Origin: Theocolax elegans
Lineage: Eukaryota; Arthropoda; Insecta; Hymenoptera; Cerocephalidae
NCBI GenBank assembly: GCA_026168455.1
Contig: CM047430.1
Coordinates: 67,371,044-67,435,043 of the forward strand
Reading direction: 5' to 3'
DNA length: 64,000 nucleotides
Shown here one piece after another: positions 24,275 to 36,389 of the stretch (positions are counted from its first letter, which is position 1; each line of letters begins with the position of its first letter). A program made the position numbers and the translations under genes. The notes beneath the pieces were generated by a model. It was given only the letters and a program-made list of their open reading frames with translations, was not told the DNA's origin and made no database searches.

Positions 24275-26532
24275 TCTCTCCTCTCTCTCTACCGGTATTT
24301 TTTCTTTCGCTTTCTGCGCGACCGCGTCGAGTGTTATAGGAGAACGTGGGAATGGAGAAGATTAACTTGTCGACTCGATGTTCTTTATAACGCAATTATG
24401 CAAAAATTAATGCTGAATTTTAGTAATTTACACTAAATAAAACTCACTTTTATCGGTCCGAATAGCCGTTCTTAATGCCAAATGCCACACATGAAACTCT
24501 ATAGAAACCGTGTTGAACGATAAATTTTTCTTCTTCGTCGATTATTTTTATTTTTCCTTCGCTTCTCTTTTATTTTCATCTTCTCGTTTGTCATTCACTT
24601 TTTTTAAGGCGGTATGTGAGATGCGCGTTTCAATTTCCAATTAAGCGGAATTCACGTACCCCCTTTTTTTTATATAATCAAAACGTATCTCAATATTAAT
24701 GGGTCAATGATTCAACGATCAAGATATTATTTATTTAAATATTTCTTTGACTTTATTACATTTTTTTTCTCACGCACCCGACTGCATTCGTGAGGATTCA
24801 TTGTCTGACAGAAATATAAGACAAACATTTTGCAACATAAATATACGTCTAACAATTAAGAAATATATAGCTATTCATATCTTGCAACGATAGAATCATA
24901 ATTATGTATTTATGAAAATCTTATTAAATTGTAAGTCTGTAACAAATGGTAAGCAATTAAATGAAATATATTATCGTAATATGCAAGTTAAATAAACTGG
25001 AAATACGGCTTAGTATAAGATAATAATATAACACGAAACGAGTGTGTAATTCGATTAGAACACTCTCTCGATTTAGCACATCAAACGTGAAAGACAGAAA
25101 AATCATCGAGTAAAGTTGGACAACATGACGAGAGTGGAGTATATACAGGACAAAGAGAATCAAAATCAATGTTACACGATGTGTAAACGAAAGCTCGTAG
25201 AAGCTTTCTCATGATCGGTAATATTCGATATTGCTGGGCGATCGTCGCGCGTGCCGCAAATATAGTCAATAAATCACGCATTATACACACAGAGAGGAGA
25301 GACAGAGGGAGAGAGAGAGAGAGAGAGAGAGCGAGAGATGTAGTGCACGCATAGATCGCGAGCATACACGAGACAATTAACGAGCACATACGAAGGAATA
25401 TGAGAAGAGAAAATGTGCGTTACCGTTGATTTTTATTAACCCTCATCCAGATTGACGAGGATAGAGGGGTGGCGCCTATGGTCTTATTCGTAGTGATGCT
25501 TCCGCCCTCTCGTATCCCTCCCTTTATTTATAAGTTTTCCTCCCCTTTGGGACGATGAATGTATCGAGCACGAAGGAGAGTCACGCTCAGTTTGTACGAT
25601 CCCGAGGGTTTGCAAGAAAGAGAAAGGATGTCCGTGTACACGCACACACGTACACATGCCGTTCGGTAACTCAAATCCGGCTCAATTTCCCGAGAAGAAA
25701 GTTTGCTCTTGCTCGTAGGGTAGCTTCCGTTGGGTATGAGTATGACGACAACGATGTAGACGATACTCGTTTTATATAGCTCACCCGTGTCTCTATACGA
25801 GAGTGTTTGTATGTGCACTCGCTCGGTGACCGTCGCCGACGGTTTATTAACGCGATGCTTTACGGTCGATTATTGTAAGCTCGACGACGACAGACTCGCT
25901 GCTACACCAAACTTTATATTTCCGATAAAACTGCCAGATTCTTATGTCTCTCTATATATTTTTTTTTATTTCACTCGTCGGTTTATTGCTTTTATACTTT
26001 ATACTTCTATCCACCTATACTCTTTCGATAGTACACTTTGTGAAAGTAATCTAAACTTAATTTACCAATTGATTCGTTGCCAATTTGTGCGCGAAGGTAC
26101 ATTAACAGCAATACATTTACGCTTATATCTTGTGAAAGTTCAAATACGAATATTAAATTATTTATTAGAAATTATTATTATTATTATTGTTGTTAAATAT
26201 TATTCGGTCATTCTACTCTATATTGAGTAACACAAATTGGCTCGGAAAGACTGAATAATATATACTTTCTAATAAACACGCGCCCGAGCGATTTAGAGTC
26301 AAAATTAAAAAATTAAATTATTTACTATATTATACAGTAAAAATCGGTAAATATCCTATTCTGTGGTACTTTTTCATATGTCAATACAAAATTTACCCCA
26401 TCAGAGACACGGTATAAGTGGTTAAAAATTCACCAGTCAATCAACACTTGTGTAAGAAACAGTCAAATACACATATTTATTTTGTATTTAGTTTGTAAAA
26501 AATTTATAATTCATTGCATATTTTGGTTTTTA

Positions 26533-27103
26533 CACTGAGAAAAGTAATTCTTTGCTTCAAAGAAATGGTGTATTTGCTATTATTTTAAAATTTTCACTTT
26601 GCGGGAAATGTGAATTTCTTAACTATTAAGAAGAATATTCCGTAATAACAAAGCAATCAAATGAAACCTAATATTATTTACTAAAAGATATTAAACTAAT
26701 TTATAAAGTTAATATTATTATTAACGAAGGAATATAATCATATATCATACTGAATACATTCGTTTAGTCAAATTAGTAAATATATGAGAATTAGGTAGAC
26801 ATACTTATATCATTAATGCATAATATTTACTATATCAAGTTCAAAAAGTCGTCGACTCCTTGTAGCGGTGCGTGAAAAGATTATCCTTATGATGCATTAT
26901 ATTAATAATAATATTTAATTTATTACGTACTAATAAAGAACGTCTTAACTAAGACAAAATTATATAATCGTTTTTGACCAAAAATTCAAGTCACTGGATT
27001 CTTAATATTTAAAACCTTGTGCCTTTCGCCGTATTCTAATCCACATTTCTTAACAATTAAGAAATATACTTTGATTCAAATCAAAGAATCTCTTTTCTCA
27101 ACG
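26533..27103. mobile_element. TA-flanked MITE, CACTGAG family (copy C)
   Basis: The same insertion as 8924-9494, carried in copy C. The truncated SINE inserted precisely at its right border, so the SINE duplication begins with the last base of the MITE. Confidence 0.8.
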
Positions 27104-27114
27104 TATAATCAATT

Positions 27115-28297
27115 TTTTTTTGTTATTTAACGTCGCTCTATTTATGCTGCCAGGGCTAATCAGCGACGGAGGTGAACGGTGTGTCTGTAAACAAAGCACA
27201 TGTAGTTGAAACAGTGGTGCTTCCCGCGTAAAAATGAGAAAGTTTGGGCCACATTTAGCCCAAGTTTATGTTTGTATAAAGTGTGGCGCAAATGTGTGCA
27301 ATGAGACTATCCCAAACTTGAGAACTCACGCATTCCAAGTTTGGGAGAAGTTTGCAAAAGTTATGCCAAACTTCCTACGAAGTTCTTATAATTTATTTTG
27401 GTATTGGCCGAAATATCGGACAAATTCGTCCAAAGTATGGCGCAAGTGTAGGATTACTTTTACTACACTTTATTTTTAGGTTATATTAATTTAAAATTTG
27501 AAAAGAAAAGAAATTAAAAATAATTTAACATTACTCGATTTACACCTGGAAGAAAAAGCATACATGTATTTCCAAAAGATTTCAAGGCTCACGGTCAATT
27601 TCATCCTCTTGATCTAAGTCGTTGCAGCACGTCATTTCAAGTCGACGTTGAGGGTTAGACTGATACATCGGCGTCAAGAAAAATTTCTTAGTGACCAGTA
27701 AACAAGAAGTCATTTGTTTGCTGGTCGTCAAGTAAATTTCACAAACGTTCCTAAGTAACGAGCAATCAAATGACTTCTTGTTTACTGGTCACTAAGAAAT
27801 TTTTCTTGACGTCGATGCATCAGTCTAACCCTCAACGTCGACTTGAAATGACGTGCTGCGACGAGTTTGATGAAGAGGATGAAATTCACCGAGGACCTTG
27901 AAATCTTTTGGAAATACATGTATGTTTTTTCTTTCAGGTGTAAATCGAGTAATGTTAAATTATTTTTAATTTCTTTTCTTTTCAAATTTTAAATTAATAT
28001 AACCTAAAAATAAAGTGTAGTAAAAGTAATCCTACACTTGCGCCATACTTTGGACGAATTTGTCCGATATTTCGGCCAATACCAAAATAAATTATAAGAA
28101 CTTCGTAGGAAATTTGGCATAACTTTTGCAAACTTCTCCCAAACTTGGAATGCGTGAGTTCTCAAGTTTGGGATAGTCTCATTGCACACATTTACGCCAC
28201 ACTTTATACAAACATAAACTTGGGCTAAATGTGGCCCAAACTTTCTCATTCTCATTTTCATTTTTACGCGGGTTGTGTCCATCGGAAGATATCATCG
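27115..28297 (-). mobile_element. truncated SINE interrupted by FB1 (copy C, original arrangement)
   Basis: The SINE 3' part lies at 27115-27222 and the remaining ~25 bp at 28273-28297, split by the foldback element. The whole SINE remnant is flanked by a perfect 12-bp duplication GTATAATCAATT (27103-27114 and 28298-28309). This shows one insertion event of a ~130-bp SINE truncated at its 5' end, as expected of target-primed reverse transcription, followed by insertion of the foldback element into it. Confidence 0.85.
27223..28272. mobile_element. FB1 foldback element in its original insertion site
   Basis: A 1050-bp copy of the element at the A/B junction. Here its flanks are the two halves of one interrupted SINE: GTGCTT on the left and TTGTGTCC on the right. 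The uninterrupted SINE at 3106-3117 reads GTGCTTGTGTCC, so only TT is duplicated, which suggests a 2-bp target-site duplication. The near-full-length terminal inverted repeats and the lack of a transposase frame mark it as a foldback or MITE-type DNA element. The CCC-initial ends recall piggyBac-like termini, but the expected TTAA duplication is missing, so I leave the superfamily open. Confidence 0.85.
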
Positions 28298-28309
28298 GTA
28301 TAATCAATT

Positions 28310-29097
28310 AAAATATACTAAATTATCTCGCAGCTTTACAGAATAATATTTAAAACAGATGGATAAGCATATTGCATTAAAAAAATAGGTTTAATACGGA
28401 CTGTCAGGATCAGTGAATGAATGTCTGTAAGACATAGGAGAAATTTAAGATTACAACAATCTCAATGTGATATAAATGCTTATACCTTTACTGATTCCAG
28501 TACTAATTTATTACAATTCAGTTATCTTTTATTCAATTTTTAAATAAATATCAAGAAAATCATATTCTCTTACAATACAATTTTAAACATATACATAATT
28601 TTTGAGAAATTAAGTAATTTTTTACTCGTTCATCGATTGATGAAGGCGCCCTAGTAAAGGGTATATTACTTCCTTTATTTGCATTTGCATGTACACACAT
28701 TTATAGATGTATAATTCGTACTCTAATCACTGTATTAATGTTTGCGTTACTATGCCCTGCTTAGATTAGTCGAGGCATCTTATCGCTCACTCTATACATT
28801 TTCATATCCTTCTAAGTCGTACAACGATGCTTATGACGGGATATGAAATTGGTATCAAAAATGTTCCTCTCGTTAATACGTGTAGTTATGTCTGCAAGGA
28901 GTTATAATGTTTTGTACAATCCTACAAAGAATCATTCATATGCAATTATTAGAAAATTAGTCCATTTCAAAAAATTGTACGCAATATGATTTGTTTGCAG
29001 CTTTCGCATATAATCCTATCTTTCAAAGATTTTTACTTCAAAATTTAAAATACAAAATAGTCGCATACGTACACTAATTTAGACATAAAATTTTACA
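28310..29097. other. unique right flank of the triplication
   Basis: AT-rich single-copy sequence that starts straight after the SINE target-site duplication of copy C. No gene, RNA or repeat is recognised. Confidence 0.6.
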
Positions 29098-29099
29098 TA

Positions 29100-29566
29100 C
29101 ACTGAGAAAAATTTGCTAGTATAAATTACTATTTTAATGGTAAAAGGAGGACACACTTACACAATTATAAAAATTACTATTAACCTTTAGAGGACGGGAT
29201 GGCCCCTATACGGGCCATGCCCATGATCGACCCTTTACATGTGTTAGTTTTGAGATGTGAGACATCACAAAAACTCGATTTCTACAGAAAAGTGAGAGAA
29301 AACAGTAAACCCAAATCCCCGTCCTCTAAAGGTTACAAGTGATCCGATGTTTTTAGACATTAATTTTATTGAAAAAAGAAGCTTTTTTGAACTAGAAAAT
29401 TCCCGTCCTCTAAAGGTTAATAATGGTAAAAATGTCCACCATTTTGGAAAAATTCTATTAATAATGGCTATTTTTGCTATTATCAATAGTCATTTTTATA
29501 ATTGTGTAAGTCTGTCCTCCTTTTACCATTAAAATAGTAAATTTTACTAAAAAATTTTTCTCAGTG
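29100..29566. mobile_element. TA-flanked MITE with ~80-bp inverted ends
   Basis: It begins CACTGAGAAAAATTTGCTAG after TA and ends ...AAATTTTTCTCAGTG before TA. The arms 29100-29179 and about 29484-29566 pair over roughly 80 bp with few mismatches, including a shared TTAATGGTAAAAGGAGGACA block. The first bases match the CACTGAG family at 8924 and 53338 but the interior does not, so it is a separate family mobilised by a similar transposase. A TTAA-flanked element sits inside it. Confidence 0.8.
29184..29416. mobile_element. TTAA-flanked nested element (piggyBac-like MITE)
   Basis: A 233-bp insert inside the MITE, bounded by TTAA at 29180-29183 and 29417-29420, with inverted ends CCTTTAGAGGACGGGA and TCCCGTCCTCTAAAGG. 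A further internal copy of the right terminus lies at about 29319-29333. A TTAA target is the hallmark of piggyBac-type insertion. No coding capacity. Confidence 0.75.
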
Positions 29567-29568
29567 TA

Positions 29569-30290
29569 GCAATGCATAAGTGACGATGCAGTTTTGAAGT
29601 ACACATTATAATGTTCTTACCGTTTACATTAAGAGATTAAAATAGGCTGTGTTGATATAGTAAACATTGTTTTTATCAAAAACTGATTATTTATTCAAAT
29701 TAATATTTTCTCATCCTTTTGAAAATGTTTAGTTGAAAGCAATGAATTTTATATTAAATATTTACTTACCATTTAAAGAACGTTATCATTATCAACGTTA
29801 TTGTAGGTAGTTACTTCAGAGCATTGTATCTATTAGAAAATTAAACGAAATGTTGTACCACAATTGTAAATGTTAATTCAAGTTATAAGTTTGAATTTTT
29901 GATTCAATGACAATTTATTTACGTTAATTTTAATTACGTACTCTCACTGAAGCATTAATTTTCATACACCATTAAATTAAAATTTAGTAAGGTTTGAGCA
30001 TGTTATCGAAAAAATAAATATTTTTAGTTGTACATAGCAAATATATGTAAAACATACGGTTAAATTAACGAAAGAAAATATGAAATACGTCCCTTCACAA
30101 CTAACGATGTATTATATTTATTTATAGCATAAAGAGAGTGATAGTTTGGGTTGGGAAGGGGTTGGATGGGAGAGGGAAAGGAAAAAAAACATAATTATAA
30201 AAATCTTGTTAATCTCGTGGACTACTTAAACTAGAATGCTGTAGACGGGAAATAACGATGCAAAAAAGCATTAAAAGTTTTTAATATCCT
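29569..30290. other. AT-rich unique DNA
   Basis: Single-copy AT-rich sequence with a short G-rich patch near 30145-30185. Nothing recognised. Confidence 0.5.
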
Positions 30291-31400
30291 GGGCAGCTAC
30301 GTGCACCGTGTTTCTCCCTTACATATTCGGATAGTACTCGACATTCCAAACACGCTGTAGGGGCAGAAGAAATTTAACTGATGAAAAGTGCCAGCCATTC
30401 TCGAGGACGCATTACGCGGCTGCGTGGAATGACGCTGTAATGAATTAAAAGAAATCAGAAATTGCTTTAAATAGCGCAGTAAAAGTAAAGGCGGCGTTCT
30501 CTCCCCGTATAAAAAAGAGAAGAAGAGAGAAAGTGGGAGTTGGAAAGCTTCTGGAAAAAGGCGAAAGAAAGTAGGGTGAGAAGGAGGAAAGAAAAATAAA
30601 AAAATATCCAAGGGGAGAGGGTAAGAGTGTATATAGGTAGTACGGGGGGGTGCGCGCTAAGACCGTCGGTGCAGCGCGCGAGGAATGCGTAGCTTGGAAA
30701 TTGCCAAGAAAGCGCGTATTAAAATCGCCGGATTTACCGGGGAGATAAGCTTGAAAGAAAAAAGGAAGAAAGGCGCGAAGAGGAGGAAGAAAAAAACCAG
30801 GAAGAGTGTGCGAGAGAGAAAGAGCGTGAGGAAGGGAGAGGAAAGGGCGTTGGAAAAAGTCGATTTCTCCATCCTTTTGCCCAGGCCGCGCATTACCGTC
30901 GCGCCGTTATCCAAGTCCGCCACCTTCTTTCGACCCCGTCGCCACCCCCGACATTGGAGAAAAGCCCCCCGATTCCGCGCCCCCTTAACGCTCGCATCAT
31001 TTAAACCGACAAGTTTCCGCTCTTGCGCGCACCAGTCTCGTTCTTTCCTCTTTTTTTCTTCTTTCCCGGTCGCTTTATTCCGCGTTTCGAAACTACCTCG
31101 CCGACGAGGATGACGCTCTGCAAACAAACGACTCGGTTGCGTCACTGCGGGATATACACTGCCTGCCACCCGAGTGGGGTAACTGTGCACTGGCAACTTT
31201 TTTCCACGAGGAAAACCGACGGAAAAATCCCTTGCCCGCACGGAAAATATCCGAAAGGTTCTTTCTCGCCTCGCTGCTTTTCGACTCAAACGGTTATGTT
31301 TATTTCTATCTCTCTAGGCGTATTTTATTTTCCTTTTGTACACACTCACCCTGAGAAATGGCATTGCCCAAACTTTAGTTTTGATGAAGCAATCGTTTCA
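30290..31400. other. GC-rich island without recognisable gene
   Basis: A CpG-retaining, purine-rich then pyrimidine-rich stretch. Long frames exist on both strands (minus 30657-31289, 210 codons; plus 30685-31113, 142 codons), but they are Arg/Lys/Phe/Ser-rich reflections of base composition and overlap one another. I therefore do not call a gene. Promoter or regulatory function is possible but unsupported. Confidence 0.45.
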
Positions 31401-33300
31401 TGAATTTTTATCGCTTAACTATTCATATGAGCTTCGAGTGTTCGCTTACTTTCATCGGAGTTTACATCACTCTAAACTTTTCTTGCCTTTTTCGATTCTC
31501 ATTTCTACATCTATTATCTTAGCTTTTTTATAACACATTAACATTTTTCTATTATTGTATGTGTATAAGTATATATAGTTATGAATTGATAAAGATACCA
31601 AAAACAGTTTAAGAAAAGCTTTAAACGATTTAACAGAAGAAAAGAAGAATGTCCATGAAATACAGTGACATTACTATATATCTATAGGTATTTGTAAACA
31701 TTTCTAGTGTTAAAAATAAATATTTGTCATTTAACCATGGCCATTCCCTTTATTTTTCCAAATTTTATGGCTTCTAAAATAAAATGTTATGCATTAAAGT
31801 GAACTCTAGTAGGAATACAAAATATTTAATAACTATTAAATACTGTCGTTTTTTTTTAACCAGTTTGAAGTATTAAATGAAACGCTTTTTAACACTGTAA
31901 TCGCCCATTTTTTAGATTCATATGTTAAAACCCATTTTTTCCCCACTTTTCAGCTATCAATATTAGTTAAGATTTGATTCTATTTTTACTAGACGATTAT
32001 ATTTCTAAATAGACGAATAATATGTACGCGAGAAAACTAACCATCAAATATTTAAGTTATGTTTTGAATTGAGATGTATTGATAACGTGATAAAATCAAC
32101 AGCTACCTTACTTATGTCGATAATAAAAACTATTGACAAACTTTTTGAGTATTTTCGATCTATTTAATTAAAATACAATTCCGCGTTGATTTCTTTAATC
32201 TAACTAATAACGATTACTTACCTATTAAAACTTTACATATTTTTTGTACCCAATAACTAGAATTCCATCTATTTTAAATGTTCTCATTTCTACCAGGCAT
32301 CGATAAGCCGTGATTTATATACGTTTTCCGACAATTACAGGCATTATTTACTCATCCTTTCCTAAATAAACTGCATAAACGACAACATCATCTTAATAAT
32401 ATAGACATTCAACATAGGCAAATAATTGTAAAAATAGTTATAAATTCATATAAATTCATCGAATGCAGTGTATAATATCTCTGTGATTTTTTTTACGTTT
32501 CGTCTTTTAAGCTGTTCGTATTTGTACTTTCTGAAGTTCACTCGTTTTCAAAAATATCTACTCTAGCTATTTGGTTTAGGTAAAGGCAAATAATTCACTC
32601 AGGACAGATATGGTGAGAAGAGAATAATGTACAATCGAAATGTGAAAAAAGATAATCAAAGGTGTACTCAGCAAAAGACTCTAGTTATGAGCAATCGTTT
32701 GTAGTAAGGTAAAGACGAGATCGGTCCTGTATACTAAAGTTCGCGACGGAATATAATTACATGATATGCCATGAAATCAAGCACTGATTTAATCCCACTA
32801 TTTTAAATTCTTTTGAAACTCTTCTCTTTCTTATGAATTCCAGAAAAAGGAACTCTTATGATCAGTATTACGACGTACCAAGATATGTGGACCACGAATG
32901 CACGCACTTTTGCGAATCATACTCAACAACGCTCGTTTTACGTTTTTGTAAAGTAGTTCTTTCATGAAAAACTTTGTACTAAAAATATGAAATTAAGAAA
33001 AAACTATAAATAGAAATTTTTAAACGTTCAAGTTTAGATTTATAATTTGAAAATACTAAAACAGATTTTAAAAAAGCGCTTCTCAGAAGTCAAACGAAAG
33101 TCATGTTTGATTTTATTGTTTTTTAAAATTAAATTATTAAGAATTTAGCAAAACGCGCACAAATTACCGGATTTAAACTTGTATAGCATATAAAAAAATG
33201 TTTTATATTTAAAATTCAGGCTTGTTCTCTGAAAAACATATAATAATTAAATATAAAATTGTAAAAGATTATTCGACAAAAAAATCTTTATTTAATTACA
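31400..33300. other. AT-rich unique DNA
   Basis: About 1.9 kb of AT-rich single-copy sequence. Nothing recognised on either strand. Confidence 0.5.
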
Positions 33301-33830
33301 ATATTATATACACGTGTTTAGACATCTAAATCGGTTGATCAAACGAAAGAAAGAAAAGAAAAAAGAAAAAGGAAGAGATAATCGCGTGAAATCAAGTTGA
33401 CGGAGCCTGCATGAATGCAACACTACGTGCAAGCATGCAAGAATTGATGCCCGTCTGCGTTCCTTCGAGTCTCGTTCCCCCTCCACGAAAGCGGGCGGAT
33501 TCTCTTTCTCTTCGACATACCAAGCCAAGCCGAGGGAGATCTATACGCTTACCTTTCTCCAAGGCCTACCGTTGTGCTATGTGCCGGCTCGTCGTATCCC
33601 GTCGCAGATTCAAGGCAATAATCCATCGGGGACACCCCCGCCTTCCGCGACACCTTCGCTTTACCCCTCCCATTCGGTGGGTTTCCCTTTCCCGGTCTCT
33701 CGCTCCGCACGCTCTCTCTAACCGCTAGCGCGCGGCTCGGCACTCAAACGCTCGTTGTCGCGCTTTTATGTCATCGTAAAACTGCACTAACAATTAATAA
33801 GTATCTCGTAAAAGCAATTGCTGTTGACAC
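33300..33830. other. GC-rich island
   Basis: A CpG-retaining island flanked by AT-rich DNA. The 105-codon plus-strand frame at 33411-33728 is Arg/Ser/Pro-rich with a mirror frame opposite it. No gene is called. Confidence 0.4.
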
Positions 33831-33959
33831 CTTTTGAATGACAGGGACGTTCCGCCGTCTACGCGGGTATTCCCAACGAAAGGAAGGGAAAAAGAGACGT
33901 AGAAAAATGTTACCGAGATGCGGACTGTCGTCCGAAACGTTTATCTACATAAGTATATA

Positions 33960-34719
<760 letters not shown>

Positions 34720-34720
<1 letters not shown>

Positions 34721-34900
34721 GAGGGTGCGAGAGAGTTGCTTATTATTTCATTTTGGACGCCATTATGAGTCCCAGAGCTCGAGGCAGAGGTAGACACGGC
34801 TGGAGAATACAGAGACCATTCGTCGGGGTTATGTATCTTCCGAAAGGTGGTCGTTGCGCGGTGGAGCAACAAATACAATTCCAGCTCTTGGAGAGATCTT

Positions 34901-34932
<32 letters not shown>

Positions 34933-35400
34933 GGTTCCTCGTTCCCTCGCTCTCTCGGTTCTCCGCGTTCGTCCGAGCCATTGCGGGTTCCATGGTTGCG
35001 AAGAGCAGACTAGATGATATTGCGAAGCTCGAAGGGAGTATAGGTAACGCATAGGTAGCCGCAAACCCGCGGTCGGGTCCGCGTCGTTGCCTTAATTAAG
35101 TTACACGCCGGTCGCATTGTTCCAAGCGCATAAATGTCACTGCAAAGAGGGGATATTAATTACTTTCAATACTCTTGCCTCGCTGCTTCCTCTCTACCTC
35201 CCACAACCTCGGCCTACGTGTACTCTACTCTGTACACGGACAACCTAACGGATCGAACCCGAGGAAGAATAGAATAGGAGGGATTGGGAAACTATACGAG
35301 GCGATTCGCTTTCAACCGCGATCCCCTCGAATTGCGGACGCTTGCCACAAAAATCTAATTATTTCTATTCTCTAGCGGAATAAGCTACGGAACTTTTACT
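34720..35400. other. GC-rich island with CT tract
   Basis: A CpG-retaining island with a pyrimidine tract at about 34905-34931. The overlapping short frames are low-complexity. No gene is recognised. Confidence 0.4.
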
Positions 35401-35639
35401 TTGAAATACGATACCCGCAGTTTAACCGTTTACCCTGCGCACTGTAAACAACCGTTTATTTTTACGCACGCGCTCGTTTGAATAAAGGATTTTCTTTAAA
35501 TAGTTTTATTGTTTAATTATACGATTATACCCTATAGGATGTTACGTTTTCTTTTTTAAACATACACTATTCGACCAAAGTTCAATTTTTACGCTGGTAA
35601 GGCCATTATGATTACTTATTCATAAACATTCGTTTTTGT

Positions 35640-35840
35640 TACCCTTTAGCAGTAACTGCAACGAATTAATTATGCCACGATTTGCATACGTGTCTTACAC
35701 CGACTGACTTATGCAAATTTAATATTCGTCTATGTTTAATGAGTGTATTACACGGGCTACGTTGAACATTATTTGCACAGCATATAATTATCCCTGCTTA
35801 ATTAACCCGAGCAGCTCGTAATGAATTATTTTACTATTGC
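35640..35840. promoter_or_regulatory. candidate enhancer: paired POU octamers and homeodomain cores
   Basis: Two perfect octamer sites in opposite orientation, ATTTGCAT at 35680-35687 and ATGCAAAT at 35711-35718, lie 31 bp apart. Around them are several TAAT/ATTA homeodomain cores, including AATTAATTATG near 35665, TTAATTAAC near 35810 and AATGAATTA near 35821. The stretch is less monotonous than the surrounding AT-rich DNA. Clustered sites of this sort are typical of insect developmental enhancers. AT-rich DNA makes TAAT cores common by chance, so the octamer pair is the stronger part of the evidence. Confidence 0.3.
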
Positions 35841-36346
35841 TTTATTAAGCCAAAATATAAGAATTTCATTTTAACATTTCTAAACTCAACAACTTTGTTT
35901 AATCATTTATATATTTTCTTTTCCTCGTGCGTTAATTGCAATATAATGCAATATAAGTAATTTATAGCGAACGCGTAATCGTGAAATAACGTATGATTAA
36001 GAAAAGTTTGTCCAGGACAAATCAGAATTAAATACACAGGCACATACGATAAATCGAGTTAAATCTTGTAAAAACAGATGAAAATGGCAATAATGCTCCG
36101 GTAATGAGTAGTACAGTCGTAAACGTAACTTTCATTAGCCTATTTCCTTTCCCTTAACACTAACATTTGTTACGTAAGACTCTTCATGAATTCTCTTTGG
36201 TACCTATTCGACGCACATAAAAATACTATACGTTACCCACAAATGAGCTACCATATCGTATCTCTTCGTTTTTGTTACACAAGGGTACAAAAACTCCATC
36301 TCCTCGTCCCCTGTTTCGTTTTCCGAAAAGAAACAACTCCCTCTCC

Positions 36347-36389
<43 letters not shown>

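Larger units (their letters stand above)
18091..27222 (+). repeat. copy C of the triplicated segment (forward)
   Basis: Forward copy matching A 480-9613. Its left end is fused to the inverted end of copy B. On its right it continues through the foldback element, the rest of the truncated SINE and the SINE target-site duplication into unique DNA. C therefore keeps the original right junction, whereas A keeps the original left junction. Together A-left and C-right define the single-copy ancestor. It carries the same SINE, MITE and GA-bounded segments as A, shifted by about 17610. No gene is recognised. Confidence 0.95.

Noticed and set aside
480..27222. Long terminal repeat retrotransposon explanation for the A/C direct repeats
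   Set aside because: A and C are 9 kb long, separated by an inverted copy of themselves, and contain no reverse transcriptase, primer-binding site or TG...CA ends.
30657..31289. 210-codon minus-strand frame
   Set aside because: Arg/Lys/Phe-rich composition artefact with a 142-codon frame directly opposite. No domain recognised.
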